Below are positions 1 to 9,580 of a DNA stretch of 64,000 nt, in pieces. The translations under genes were made by a program, and so were the position numbers. The notes beneath the pieces were generated by a model. It saw only the letters and a program-made list of their open reading frames with translations, was not told the origin of the DNA and ran no database searches. This stretch comes from Paraglaciecola sp. 20A4 (lineage in GTDB: Bacteria; Pseudomonadota; Gammaproteobacteria; Enterobacterales; Alteromonadaceae), in the NCBI RefSeq assembly GCF_011378905.1, contig NZ_WTPY01000001.1, positions 434,001 through 498,000 of the forward strand, written 5' to 3'. The first letter of the stretch is position 1; each line of letters starts with the position of its first letter.

Positions 1-584
1 TACTAATAGAAAGTGTTCCTCGTTTGTTTGCTCCTGAGATGCCCCACACTGAAGGTATGTTTTTGCTAGCGTTGCTAGGGGTGTCAGTGAATGGTTTTGC
101 TGCTTATAAGCTCAGTGCAGGGAATACGTTAAACGAGCGGGTACTTAACTGGCACTTAATTGAAGATGTATTGGGTTGGGTTGCTGTGCTTATTGTGTCA
201 GTGGTACTTATGTTTGTTAACTTACCTATACTTGATCCGCTCCTCTCGATAGCATTCACGTTGTTCATCTTATACAACGTGGTACGCAATATTCAGATGA
301 CACTTGGGTTATTTCTACAAGGTGTACCGGATGAGCAAGTGCAGGATCAAATTAAACACAAGCTGCAACACATTGCACATGTTGAAGATATACATCACTT
401 ACACTTTTGGTCATTGGATGGTGAGCAACATGTACTGACCGCACATTTGGTTTTAAATGAAATGCTGATGCCTGAGCAATTAGTGGCGATAAAATGTGAA
501 GTGGCTGATTGCTTAGACGAGTATAAGTTATCGCACACAACAATAGAGTTTGAATTTCCACAGGAAGCCTGCAGGGACGCTTGA
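1..584 (+). CDS. Cation diffusion facilitator transporter, 3' end (partial)
   Basis: The reading frame is open to the left edge, so the true start lies outside the window; the codons before the first possible TTG start (position 24) are all sense. The visible part has two to three hydrophobic segments followed by a hydrophilic C-terminal domain with the His-rich stretch HHLHFWSLDGEQHVLTAHL. That stretch is typical of the cytoplasmic metallochaperone-like domain of CzcD/ZitB-type CDF exporters. The family exports zinc and similar divalent metals from the cytoplasm by proton antiport. The metal-binding Asp/His residues of the early membrane helices are not in view, so metal specificity cannot be judged. 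It ends convergently with the PL17 gene and has no visible link to the alginate genes. Confidence 0.85.
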   Translation, partial: LIESVPRLFAPEMPHTEGMFLLALLGVSVNGFAAYKLSAGNTLNERVLNWHLIEDVLGWVAVLIVSVVLMFVNLPILDPLLSIAFTLFILYNVVRNIQMTLGLFLQGVPDEQVQDQIKHKLQHIAHVEDIHHLHFWSLDGEQHVLTAHLVLNEMLMPEQLVAIKCEVADCLDEYKLSHTTIEFEFPQEACRDA

Positions 585-658
585 GTTTAGCTTAGTGCGC
601 AGGGCTAAATAGTTGACTAAATAAGGTATGTGAGAAGCGCTCATCGGTTCATTTTGAA

Positions 659-691
659 ATAAGTGACTGCCGCGTTGCGACAATCACTTAT
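659..691. terminator. Candidate bidirectional terminator between convergent genes
   Basis: An 8-bp stem (ATAAGTGA / TCACTTAT) encloses a smaller CGC/GCG pairing, with a T-rich stretch on the right side. It lies between the converging CDF and PL17 genes. There is no long uniform T run, so the call is tentative. Confidence 0.45.
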
Positions 692-707
692 ATTTTCAAG
701 TCGCTAA

Positions 708-2954
708 TTAACCACCGGTATAGTGGTATGCGCCCGTCCAGTTATATGACTTGCCGTCAATTTTTAACGTATGCTTTTTACTCATAGACGCACCATCATT
801 GGCTACAATAAATAAGCTGGTTTGCCCTTTTACATCCTTAATTGAAACGGCAGTATATTTATCATCATCCTGCACCACTGTGAGCTGAGCAATGCTACTG
901 TCTGAATTCACCGATAACTCAGAAACGGAACTATAACTACCATGGGGTTCAATGACAGACGCAAACGTGGTGTTGCCACTATCTTTTCTGCGGAGCATCA
1001 ATGCTGCATCTCTGCGTAAGTTAAACTCTGGATCGTTGGCGCCTAATCGGGTGAGCAATAACTCGTCTGATTTCTCTGTTGCTGACGTTAACGTGTAGTA
1101 CTTGCCTTCGCCCAACCATGAAAACTGTGTGGTGTTGCCAGACGGTTTGCCTTTGCCTTCTAGATATAAATGTTGATACCCATTGTCTTTACCCAGTGGT
1201 GTTAAAGATGTCGGAGTGTCATATTCAAAGTTATCACTAAGCACTTGGCCCATAAAATAGAAGGGGAAATCATATTGGTTTTTGCTATTGGAATTAACCT
1301 TCATAATATCCAATAAGAAAGGTTTTTCGAAACCTTCAGTTTTAATGATGGCCATGGTGCGGTGCATCTGTGTACCGGGATAAGCGTTACTTTCTATTGC
1401 GCTAACGACCTGCACGTCATCTTTAGTTGCATCGTAAAAATACAAATCTGAGTGATGTTCACTGGCTATTTCATATTTACCACCAAAGTGCATCTCTTCA
1501 TTGATAGATAAGGTGTTGTGAGCAATAGTGGTTTTAGCCCAAGTTTTATTTTCTGGAAGATAATTACCACCGCCTTTTTGACCAATATTAACAAAGCGTG
1601 CTAAGCCATAATCTTGAACGACTTCATCGCCCTGTTCATATAAAGAAAAAGATAATTTGTCGTAGTGACCATGGCTTAACCCTTGTGCCGCATACTTAAA
1701 CACCAACGTTAAGTCTTCGTTACCATATCGAAGTACCGCGACACCACCTTGATCGCCATCTTGGCCATCGGTCAGGTTGATTGATTTCTTAACAAATGGC
1801 TTAGCTTTACCGTCACGAATGCCAATAGCAACTGCCAAGCCTGATTGATCTAACAATACTTCATTTTGCTTTTCAGCAATGCTCAGTAATTGTGGATTTT
1901 GCTCCCCATACTGATAAGCAATATCTACCGCCGTTACCAAGGCTGGCGTGTAATATGACATCCCTTTTTGACCATCATTTAACGGAAAAAATTCGCCATC
2001 GGCATCAGTCAAATTGAGTAACGCATCTACCCCTTTCAGCAGCACATTATCCTTATGCGAAAATACCTTCATATCCGGTTTGACGTTGTTCATGGCTAAG
2101 CCGAATATTAAGAACGGATACATAGCGTAACGCTGATAATATGGACCTTCAGTGTAATAACCATCTGGCGAAAAGGGGTCTTCTAAATTGGCTAAAAATC
2201 CAGCTTTTTGACCAGCTACTTTTATAAAGCCGCCATCGTTGTCACGGCCACCAATTTCCAAACCATCGTCTTCTATCCCGTACAACGCGCGATCTAGCAA
2301 CTCTTTGTCGTCCATTACCAATGCAATCATACCCACCGCAGCATTACCCCATGTGCTGTGGTTATGCACACGATTATAAAATTGTGGATTCTCGATAGAG
2401 ATGAAATCTGCAAAGGGACGAAACAGGTTATTTTCAAGCTTTTCTCGCTCTTGCACTGAGAGCGTATCGTAGATAGCATCATAAGCTTGGCTCATGTAAA
2501 CCAGCCAGTTGCTGTCATTCAGACACTGCCAGAATAGTTTACCGCGAGCATAAGAGCGCTCTTGTGGGTGCACCGGCAAGTCTTGGTACATAGCTTCATA
2601 TTGAAACAACATGTCTTTAATATACTTAGCGTATTTGTCGTCTTGTAATATTTGATAAAGCGCACCGGCTTTTTGTGCCGTCAGAAAGTTTAGTTTGTGT
2701 CTTTGGTGGGTGTAACCACCTGAAAAATCTTTGGGGATGGGGGTATCAATGCCAAGCGCAATTTCAGCATCGACTTCTTTTTTTACGCTTTGTACTGATG
2801 CATCAAATAAAGGCACGCTGCCCAAGTTACTTCTAACCTTTTGTACTCCAGCTTTTGTCATAATCAGGTTTGGATGTTCCTGAGCGTTTACTGCCAAAGG
2901 TATGTTCAATGTCGCTGCCACCAGTAAAAGAGCAGTGATTTTCATTTTTCTCAT
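708..2954 (-). CDS. PL17 oligoalginate lyase (exolytic), exported
   Basis: This is a family 17 polysaccharide lyase. Such enzymes cut unsaturated monomers (4-deoxy-L-erythro-5-hexoseulose uronate, DEH) from the ends of alginate oligomers. Residues 1-24 form a signal peptide ending ...AVNA, so periplasmic location is likely. The N-terminal alpha toroid carries the Asn-His pair in RVHNHSTWGN (N198, H199) and the Tyr-rich motif DGYYTEGPYYQRY (from about residue 264). The C-terminal heparinase II/III-like beta domain has the residues expected for the zinc site: His in SHGHYDK, Asp in VVQDYG and His in IAHNTL. Length (748) is normal. The chosen ATG has GGAG nine bases upstream. It is transcribed away from the LacI gene behind a gap of about 600 bp. 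The family call is firm; strict exo action is taken from the family. Confidence 0.93.
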   Translation of the reverse strand: MRKMKITALLLVAATLNIPLAVNAQEHPNLIMTKAGVQKVRSNLGSVPLFDASVQSVKKEVDAEIALGIDTPIPKDFSGGYTHQRHKLNFLTAQKAGALYQILQDDKYAKYIKDMLFQYEAMYQDLPVHPQERSYARGKLFWQCLNDSNWLVYMSQAYDAIYDTLSVQEREKLENNLFRPFADFISIENPQFYNRVHNHSTWGNAAVGMIALVMDDKELLDRALYGIEDDGLEIGGRDNDGGFIKVAGQKAGFLANLEDPFSPDGYYTEGPYYQRYAMYPFLIFGLAMNNVKPDMKVFSHKDNVLLKGVDALLNLTDADGEFFPLNDGQKGMSYYTPALVTAVDIAYQYGEQNPQLLSIAEKQNEVLLDQSGLAVAIGIRDGKAKPFVKKSINLTDGQDGDQGGVAVLRYGNEDLTLVFKYAAQGLSHGHYDKLSFSLYEQGDEVVQDYGLARFVNIGQKGGGNYLPENKTWAKTTIAHNTLSINEEMHFGGKYEIASEHHSDLYFYDATKDDVQVVSAIESNAYPGTQMHRTMAIIKTEGFEKPFLLDIMKVNSNSKNQYDFPFYFMGQVLSDNFEYDTPTSLTPLGKDNGYQHLYLEGKGKPSGNTTQFSWLGEGKYYTLTSATEKSDELLLTRLGANDPEFNLRRDAALMLRRKDSGNTTFASVIEPHGSYSSVSELSVNSDSSIAQLTVVQDDDKYTAVSIKDVKGQTSLFIVANDGASMSKKHTLKIDGKSYNWTGAYHYTGG

Positions 2955-3563
2955 CGCTATTAGCTCCGATTTATCATGTTTACAAGAGGTTGTTTTTAGG
3001 TCCTAAAGGGGATAGAAGAGTACCTATTGGTCGATACCACCCATAGGCAGCCAAAAATAGGTGAAACCCAGCTAGCTTTATTCCCTTAATTATAATGGAG
3101 AAACCTTTTATCTGAGGCCGTACAGACGTAGTTAACTAGTCACTCTTCACAAAATTACGCTAATTACCCACTGTGGTTTACTCGCCAAGTTAAGATTCGT
3201 TTTACGTGTTAAATAACCTCAAATACTCAGCTTTTATCATCAATTAATTAAATATAATCAAACTGATAGCTATTTATATTGGGGAAAGAATTTATTGTGT
3301 AAATGTTAATATAATGATTTTTACTGTTGCAAACTTAACTGATTGGTAGGTTGAATGTCAATCTTTTGTTATACCAAATGATCAACCAATTTTGGAGTTT
3401 GTACTTGCCAATTATGAGGGCTACTTGACGCAGCCTTTATAAATCATTGGATAATGATATTTAGGTTATTAGGTTATTAGGTTTTACATTATCGTTGCAG
3501 TGGCCAACGAGCACCGGAGGGTAATTTAGGTAGGTTGTGCGTTTTTATTGGTTAAATACTTAG
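2955..3563. other. Intergenic region upstream of the PL17 gene (609 bp)
   Basis: This AT-rich gap separates two minus-strand genes and must hold the PL17 promoter. It contains an imperfect inverted repeat at 3023-3047 and scattered TTGGT/ACCAA half-sites around 3346-3395. No convincing small gene or RNA is visible. Confidence 0.6.
3023..3047. promoter_or_regulatory. Imperfect inverted repeat upstream of PL17, possible operator
   Basis: CCTATTGGT and ACCCATAGG face each other across 7 bases, with 8 of 9 outer pairs matching. The element lies about 70 bp upstream of the PL17 start codon, a usual place for an operator. The half-site core TTGGT resembles the elements upstream of the other alginate genes here, but the spacing differs, so the bound protein is unknown. 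Confidence 0.35.
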
Positions 3564-4571
3564 CTATAACTTTTTACACGATAACCTTTCGGTCAAAGAG
3601 CAGGGCAGCATCACTTTTTGGCAGCTCAATTGTTTGTTACTAATATTATTCAGCAACAATTTAGTGGCTTCTCGGCCTATTTCGTAAGGATTTTGTGTCA
3701 CAACGGTAATAGGTACCTTAAAAAACTCCGCCATAGGAATATCATCAAAGCCCAATAGAGAAACATCACCAGGAATTGAAATGTTGGCAGCGTTTAGCAT
3801 CGCTAACAACTCAGTAGTAATGGGGAGATGTTGAGTAAAAAATGCCGTGGGCGGATTTACTCCCTCAAGGAGGCTTTGAGGTGATGATTGAAACCCGGAA
3901 TTACGATGCCAATATTGTACTAATTGCTCATCGACCGGAATGCCATAATGATTCAAGGCATCTGCGTAGCCAAGGTAACGGTCCATTCTGGATTTTACAT
4001 TGGTAAAATCTTGAGTCACAAAGCAAATACGCTGATGGCCTAATGTAATTAAATATTCGGTTGCATCATATGCGGCCTTTCGATAATCAGAAATAATGAT
4101 GCTTTTTTCATTTCCATCATGCTCAAGTTGAAAGTTCACGATAGGTAGGCCGTTAGCGATGTACTTATTGATTAAATCTGTATTTTTACCTGTTGGAGCA
4201 ATGATAATGCCGTCAACTCGCAGTTGATACAATGCCTCTAACGATCTAGCCTCTACCTCGGGATCAACGTCTGTGTTGTATATTAATACGTTGTAATCAC
4301 TTGTTTTGCAGTAGTCGTCGATGCCTCTTATCGTGCGGCTGGTATCGAAGCCCGTTATGTCTCTTACAATGACACCTATCGTTTTGGTTTTATCCAGTTT
4401 AAGGCTACGGGCAATAGGATTTGGAACATAATTTAGCTCGCTAACCGCCCGTTTTATCCGTTCTTTAGTTTTTCCAGACATATAGTCAAAGCGTCCATTT
4501 AAGTACTGAGACACGGTACTTTTCGACACTTCCGCTAAGTTAGCGACATCAATTAACTTTATTTTTGACAT
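3564..4571 (-). CDS. LacI-family transcriptional regulator
   Basis: A 335-residue regulator of normal LacI/GalR length. The N-terminal helix-turn-helix (KLIDVANLAEVSKSTVSQYL) is followed by the hinge helix region (NYVPNPIARSLK) and a periplasmic-binding-protein-like effector domain ending in the usual LLGFDDIPMAEF region. It is divergent from the SSS symporter. Two identical perfect palindromes (TAAATCGATTTA) lie between the two start codons, with the central CG typical of LacI-family operators, so it very probably controls itself and the symporter-lyase-kduD operon. A similar site lies upstream of the SDR gene at 24716. The inducer is unknown; a KDG- or DEH-like acid would suit the context. 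Confidence 0.92.
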   Translation of the reverse strand: MSKIKLIDVANLAEVSKSTVSQYLNGRFDYMSGKTKERIKRAVSELNYVPNPIARSLKLDKTKTIGVIVRDITGFDTSRTIRGIDDYCKTSDYNVLIYNTDVDPEVEARSLEALYQLRVDGIIIAPTGKNTDLINKYIANGLPIVNFQLEHDGNEKSIIISDYRKAAYDATEYLITLGHQRICFVTQDFTNVKSRMDRYLGYADALNHYGIPVDEQLVQYWHRNSGFQSSPQSLLEGVNPPTAFFTQHLPITTELLAMLNAANISIPGDVSLLGFDDIPMAEFFKVPITVVTQNPYEIGREATKLLLNNISNKQLSCQKVMLPCSLTERLSCKKL

Positions 4572-4640
4572 ATATTCTTCTGTAACAAGCTCTAGCTAAA
4601 CGCAGATTGACATTCTGCAAGAGTATGATAATTTTATCAA

Positions 4641-4666
4641 CTAAATCGATTTACTAAATCGATTTA
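4641..4666. promoter_or_regulatory. Tandem LacI-type operators in a divergent promoter
   Basis: The 13-bp unit CTAAATCGATTTA occurs twice back to back. Each copy contains the perfect 12-bp palindrome TAAATCGATTTA (4642-4653 and 4655-4666), and their centres are 13 bp apart. The site lies 70 bp from the LacI start codon and about 60 bp from the symporter start codon, where it could repress both promoters. Confidence 0.75.
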
Positions 4667-4724
4667 TGTTTTCAAGGTTACCGTTTTTATGTATAGCATT
4701 GGTAACTACATATGAGGTAAGAAA

Positions 4725-6515
4725 GTGGAAATTTCGAATATTGAATACCTAGTCATCGTTGCATATCTTATGCTGATTATTGTTGTTGGCTTTGTTTTTA
4801 AACGATTCTCGGCTAACACGGACGATTATTTTAAAGGAGGCAGCAAAGGCACTTGGTGGTTAGTAGGAAGTAGTGCTTTTATGAGTGCTTTCAGTGCATG
4901 GACATTTACTGGTGCCGCTGGAATAGCCTATGAGTCCGGCTTTTCCGCTATGTTTATCTTTATTGGTAACGCCCTTGGTTTTTTCGTTAACTTTCTTTTT
5001 ATGGGACCTTGGTTACGTCAAATGCGAGTAACCACATTCCCTGAGGCTATCGCCGGTCGTTTTGGTGAAACAACACGGGATTTCTACGCATACTATGAAG
5101 TGCCCGTACGTATCCTTTATTCAGCCATGGCACTTTATGGGCTCGGCATTTTTTGCTCGGCAGTGTTTGGCTACGATATTAATTATGTCATCGTGGTCTG
5201 CGGTATTGTTGTACTGCTCTATTCTGCTACAGGCGGGCGTTGGGCTGTTATGGCGACTGACTTTCTGCAGGGCTTAATTCTTGTACCTCTAACCCTAATT
5301 GTTGCTTGGCTTTGTCTAGATGCACTTGGCGGAATTGATAATTTATTTGCCGAAATTGAAGCGCAAGGTCTTACTGAGCAATACAGCATGGTCAACTCGA
5401 CTACTCTCTTTGGTGGTGCTTACACTTGGGGTTGGGCGAGCGCCATGATGGCAAAACAGTTTATTGTCTTTAACTCGATGAATGCTGCCCCACGTTATTT
5501 TTCTGTCAAAGATGGACGCGAAGCGCGAAAGGCAGCGTTGCTTTGTACCATATTAATGTTGCTCGGCAGTTTTATCTGGTTCTTGCCACCTATTACTGCT
5601 CGTCTTTTATATCCTGAATTGGTGATGGCTTTCGATATCGCTAAGCCAGCTGAAGCTGCCTACGCCGTCGCCAGTATTAGTCTGTTGCCTATCGGACTGG
5701 TTGGCTTAATAGTGGTCGCTATCCTTTCTGCGACAATGAGTTCGATGGACACGGGTCTTAATACAAATGTCGCCATTCTGATAAAAGACATATATCCGAA
5801 AATGGCTCGCTTGTTGCGCTGGAAGCCTAAAGCGGAATTAGCGTTATTGCATTATGGACGTATTTTGACTTGGATTATGGGCGTGCTGATTGTTTGCTTA
5901 GCACTGTATTTTGCGCAACAAGATGGATCGGGAATATTCGATATTATGTTGCAGGTAGGCACGCTGCTTTCCATGCCTATAACCATTCCTTTGCTACTCG
6001 GTATGTTTATTCGACAAACTCCTTGGTGGGCGGCCTTACTGTCGATTGCTTGCGCGCTTGTATTTTCAAGCTTGGCTTATTTTGAGATGCCGTTGAGCTA
6101 TCTTGGCTTTTCTCAAAACTACAGTGATAACTTCGAATGGAGTTTTCAGCAGCAATTCTTCGGTGTGTTAGGCACGGGGACATTTGGTTTTCTTATATCA
6201 ACGCTTTTTGCGCCAGCTAAAGATTCTCCTCATCGCCAAATGGTCGATAAGTTCATTACGAATATGAAAACGCCCATCGACTTTGCAAAAGAAGTGGGTG
6301 AGGGCAATGACTTAACGCAATTGACACTGATCGGGCGTTTCGGCACTGCAGTCACAGGTTTCATCGCGTTAATGCTGGTGATACCGAATCCTATTGAGGG
6401 GAGGCTTACCATTTTAGTGCTGGCATTGATCATAGGGGCAATCAGTTTATTGATGCTCAGGGCAGGGAAAGCGCCTGCGTCATCAATAAATACTGAAGCG
6501 CAACGAGCTGACTGA
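4725..6515 (+). CDS. Sodium:solute symporter (SSS family), probable uronate uptake
   Basis: A 596-residue inner-membrane protein with 13-14 predicted hydrophobic helices. It has the SSS hallmarks FKGGSKGTWWLVGSSAFMS near the N-terminus and the sodium-site helix ILSATMSSMDTGLNTN around residue 335. SSS carriers couple sodium entry to uptake of sugars or acids. Members of this family (ToaA-C) import the alginate monomer DEH in Vibrio splendidus, so DEH or another uronate is a reasonable substrate here. It starts with GTG, preceded by GAGG at 7 bases. It heads a co-directional run with the lyase, kduD and the MATE gene behind the LacI operators. Substrate is inferred from context only. Confidence 0.88.
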   Translation: MEISNIEYLVIVAYLMLIIVVGFVFKRFSANTDDYFKGGSKGTWWLVGSSAFMSAFSAWTFTGAAGIAYESGFSAMFIFIGNALGFFVNFLFMGPWLRQMRVTTFPEAIAGRFGETTRDFYAYYEVPVRILYSAMALYGLGIFCSAVFGYDINYVIVVCGIVVLLYSATGGRWAVMATDFLQGLILVPLTLIVAWLCLDALGGIDNLFAEIEAQGLTEQYSMVNSTTLFGGAYTWGWASAMMAKQFIVFNSMNAAPRYFSVKDGREARKAALLCTILMLLGSFIWFLPPITARLLYPELVMAFDIAKPAEAAYAVASISLLPIGLVGLIVVAILSATMSSMDTGLNTNVAILIKDIYPKMARLLRWKPKAELALLHYGRILTWIMGVLIVCLALYFAQQDGSGIFDIMLQVGTLLSMPITIPLLLGMFIRQTPWWAALLSIACALVFSSLAYFEMPLSYLGFSQNYSDNFEWSFQQQFFGVLGTGTFGFLISTLFAPAKDSPHRQMVDKFITNMKTPIDFAKEVGEGNDLTQLTLIGRFGTAVTGFIALMLVIPNPIEGRLTILVLALIIGAISLLMLRAGKAPASSINTEAQRAD

Positions 6516-6579
6516 TAGCAGCTCGTTAATGACGCCTGCCTCATTAGCAAATTTTCACATTACAAAACAGGGATTTACC

Positions 6580-8646
6580 ATGCCTTACTTACTTATAAAT
6601 GATCAGCTTGACGTATTAAAAGCACAGCTTAAAACCACTCGAAAGGAGCACCTTACTCGCCTTCTAGAGCAATGCCGTTTATATGAAGGGGAAGTGCTTT
6701 CAAAAGAGCACCCTCATACCAGTATCACCTATATGGGAATGGCGGCGGCTAATTTAAGCTTAGCTTACCTATTAACTGAGCAAGAGCATTACCTCGAAGA
6801 AGCAAAACGTTGGATTTTTACCGCGGTTGACTATGATGTTTGGGGCTTTGGATTCCTAGTTGACGTGGATCTTAGCGCATCGTGGTTATTATATGGCTTG
6901 GGTTTATCCTATGACTGGCTCAAAGAACACTTATCTACAGAAGAGCGTGAAAAATTCCTCCGTAAGTTGATTCTTCAAGGCAATAAAATATTCGACTATG
7001 GCCAAGAAAATTTGGGACATTGTTGGTCGACCAATTATTGGCAAAACCATAACTGGATTAACTACTCAGGTTTGTTGACAACGGCCTACGCAATTCGCGA
7101 AGAACACAATGGTGCACAAGTTTGGATAGATGAGATTAAAGATAACTTTGAGAAGGTATTTGAGTATCTGCCTGAAGATGGATCAAATTACGAGGGGACA
7201 GGATATTGGCGTTATGCCATCAATTTCTTTCTTTCTGCTGCTGATTATATTCGCCAAGACGGGGGACCAAACTATTTTAATGCGGGATTCTTAAAGAACT
7301 CGTTCGATTACCGTATTTATCAATGTGCACCGAATTGGGAAGAAAATATTAATTTCGCGGATGTGCATGACAGACGAAGTTCTCATTCAATTTCAGCGTA
7401 TTATAAAATTGCAGCTGAATATTCGAACGGCCATGCGCAATGGTTGGGCGAATTAGTACGCGATAAATTCCTGTTTAGAGAGGCCTATGAAAGCAAAATA
7501 TTTCCTGGGATCTTGCCTGAAGCTTTTCTGGAATTGATTTGGTATAAACCGGAAATAGAACCGCAGTCTCCTGCAAGCTTGCCGCTAACGAAGTATTTTC
7601 CTGATTTAGGGCTTGTCGTTATACGGTCAAGTTGGGAAACCGATGCGACTCATCTTTCATTTAAATCAAGCCCAGCTGGAGGCCACAAACAATGGAAACT
7701 CAGCTGGGAGTTAGACAAAAAAAATCATTGGAAAACACGCAGTTTGACTCACTACCACGTCGATTTTAATCACTTTATATTGATACATAATGGCGCATCG
7801 TTAGCGATTGATGAGGGTTATAACCGAACCTCTAAAGCCGAAGTGCATAACTTGATTACGGTAGATGGCACGGGTTGCATAGGCGAGAAAATATGGCGAG
7901 AAGGTGATTTGAGTGATCCTGAGCGTTTTGATTTAAATTGCAAAGGGATCCATAACGTTTGGCGGGATGTGCCAGAAGAGGCGATCGCACAAGTAGAGGC
8001 TTTTTCAAGTGACAATGGCTATACCTTCGTCGTTGGCGAATCAAGCAAGATGTATTATCCAGAGATGGAACTCACGCGTAACGCACGACACATTATTAAT
8101 AGTGAGTGTGGATACTTTATATTTTTAGATGAGCTCGAGAGTAATCTGGAACATACATACACCTGGCGTATGCACTCTGAAAGATATGCCAATGAAGTGT
8201 CGCAAGATCAGTTTGAAATTGTTAACGCCAAAGGTGCCTTAAATGTGTTTACCATTTTTCCTGAGGTGCGTGACAGCAAAGTTGATGAAACCCTAGTAGA
8301 AGAGATTATGACGCCACAGCGTCCAGATGATATTCGCCGTATCAGTTTGAAAACGTTATTGATTGAGAACCATGAGAAAAGTAAAAATGCTTACTTTATT
8401 AATGTACTTCAGCCTAAAGATGCGCTGCAAAGTAGAGTCTCTCAGGATATTTCAGTTCAGCGAATCGAAGCTGATAACTGTATCGGTGTAAAAATAACCT
8501 CCAAAAAGCACATTGAAACCTTTTTGTTTTCTAGTGAAAACAAGATCGCTTACGGTGAGATTCAAGTCGACGCAAAATGGATTTCTATTTTAACAGACAA
8601 GGCGGGAAATAAAGTGAAAACGACCCACTATGATGGCATTGCGTAG
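6580..8646 (+). CDS. Heparinase II/III-superfamily lyase (PL15/PL39-like), cytoplasmic
   Basis: A 688-residue protein with an alpha-toroid N-terminal half (DUF4962-like) and a beta-sandwich C-terminal half of the heparinase II/III type. Visible landmarks are NYWQNHNWINYSG, EGTGYWRY, NFADVHDRR and the HYHVDFNHF motif, which parallels the catalytic/metal His-Asp region of PL15 and PL17 lyases. There is no signal peptide. ATG 6580 is preferred over the ATG 51 bases upstream because it has a GGGA ribosome site. A cytosolic location suggests it acts on imported di- or trisaccharides, releasing unsaturated uronates for KduD next door. It may be an exo-oligoalginate lyase of PL15 type, but it lacks the N-terminal domain seen in Agrobacterium Atu3025. 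Action on another uronate-containing glycan is also possible. Confidence 0.7.
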   Translation: MPYLLINDQLDVLKAQLKTTRKEHLTRLLEQCRLYEGEVLSKEHPHTSITYMGMAAANLSLAYLLTEQEHYLEEAKRWIFTAVDYDVWGFGFLVDVDLSASWLLYGLGLSYDWLKEHLSTEEREKFLRKLILQGNKIFDYGQENLGHCWSTNYWQNHNWINYSGLLTTAYAIREEHNGAQVWIDEIKDNFEKVFEYLPEDGSNYEGTGYWRYAINFFLSAADYIRQDGGPNYFNAGFLKNSFDYRIYQCAPNWEENINFADVHDRRSSHSISAYYKIAAEYSNGHAQWLGELVRDKFLFREAYESKIFPGILPEAFLELIWYKPEIEPQSPASLPLTKYFPDLGLVVIRSSWETDATHLSFKSSPAGGHKQWKLSWELDKKNHWKTRSLTHYHVDFNHFILIHNGASLAIDEGYNRTSKAEVHNLITVDGTGCIGEKIWREGDLSDPERFDLNCKGIHNVWRDVPEEAIAQVEAFSSDNGYTFVVGESSKMYYPEMELTRNARHIINSECGYFIFLDELESNLEHTYTWRMHSERYANEVSQDQFEIVNAKGALNVFTIFPEVRDSKVDETLVEEIMTPQRPDDIRRISLKTLLIENHEKSKNAYFINVLQPKDALQSRVSQDISVQRIEADNCIGVKITSKKHIETFLFSSENKIAYGEIQVDAKWISILTDKAGNKVKTTHYDGIA

Positions 8647-8766
8647 CTATCCAGAATCGGCTTTTAAGCTGACACCTAGCTGCCGCAACAAACCATAGAC
8701 CATGTCCATTCAGGTGGCTGGCTACGTTGCCCGTCAAGCATGAACGATTATTTGGAAAGAATTAAC

Positions 8767-9531
8767 ATGTTAGAGAAATTTAGTTTAGTAGGTAAAGTCG
8801 CATTGGTAACCGGCTGTAAGCGCGGAATTGGCAAAGGTATTGCCTTGGGGTTAGCGGAAGCCGGGGCGGATATCATCGGTGTGTCCGCAAGTTTGCAGTC
8901 TCACGGGTCTGAAATTGAAGAGCAAGTTAATGCACTTGGGCGCAGCTTCAAAGGATATCAATGTGATTTTGCAGACCGAAAAGCGCTGTACGCATTTATT
9001 AAAACCGTCAAAGCTGATTTCCCAAAAATTGATATATTGGTCAATAACGCGGGGACCATATTACGCGCACCTGCCGTAGAGCATAGTGACGAACTTTGGG
9101 ATAAGGTTATTGATGTTAATTTAAATTCTCAGTTCATCCTAAGCCGTGAGATTGGTAAAGACATGGTGGCTCGCCAAGCAGGGAAGATTATTTTCACTGC
9201 GTCATTATTAACGTTTCAAGGGGGGATTACCGTTCCTGGATATGCAGCAAGCAAAGGAGCGATAGGGCAACTTGTGATGGCACTATCAAATGAATGGGCT
9301 GGTAAGGGGGTGAATGTAAATGCAATTGCTCCAGGCTATATTGACACTGACAATACCGAAGGGTTGCGCAATGATCCTGAACGAGCCGCCTCTATTTTGG
9401 CGCGTATACCTCAGGGACGATGGGGAAACCCAGATGACTTTAAAGGCCCCGCTGTGTTTTTAGCTTCTGAAGCCGCCGCTTACGTTAATGGCGCTATCTT
9501 ATTGGTTGATGGTGGTTGGATGGGGCGGTAA
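8767..9531 (+). CDS. kduD: 2-dehydro-3-deoxy-D-gluconate 5-dehydrogenase KduD
   Basis: A short-chain dehydrogenase of 254 residues from the preferred ATG (GGAAAG upstream); an upstream ATG would add nine residues. It has the nucleotide motif TGCKRGIGKGIALGLAEAGADI and the active-site YAASKGA, and its N-terminus FSLVGKVALVTG and C-terminus LLVDGGWMGR are typical of KduD. KduD interconverts 3-deoxy-D-glycero-2,5-hexodiulosonate and 2-keto-3-deoxygluconate with NAD(P)H, the last step from unsaturated uronates to KDG. Its usual isomerase partner KduI is absent here. In alginate metabolism SDR proteins also reduce DEH to KDG directly, and this protein could do that. It follows the cytosolic lyase by 120 bp. 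Confidence 0.85.
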   Translation: MLEKFSLVGKVALVTGCKRGIGKGIALGLAEAGADIIGVSASLQSHGSEIEEQVNALGRSFKGYQCDFADRKALYAFIKTVKADFPKIDILVNNAGTILRAPAVEHSDELWDKVIDVNLNSQFILSREIGKDMVARQAGKIIFTASLLTFQGGITVPGYAASKGAIGQLVMALSNEWAGKGVNVNAIAPGYIDTDNTEGLRNDPERAASILARIPQGRWGNPDDFKGPAVFLASEAAAYVNGAILLVDGGWMGR

Positions 9532-9580
9532 AGGCTAAGCCACTCTATAGGCGCATTGTGGGTGTAAGATTGATAGAGGC

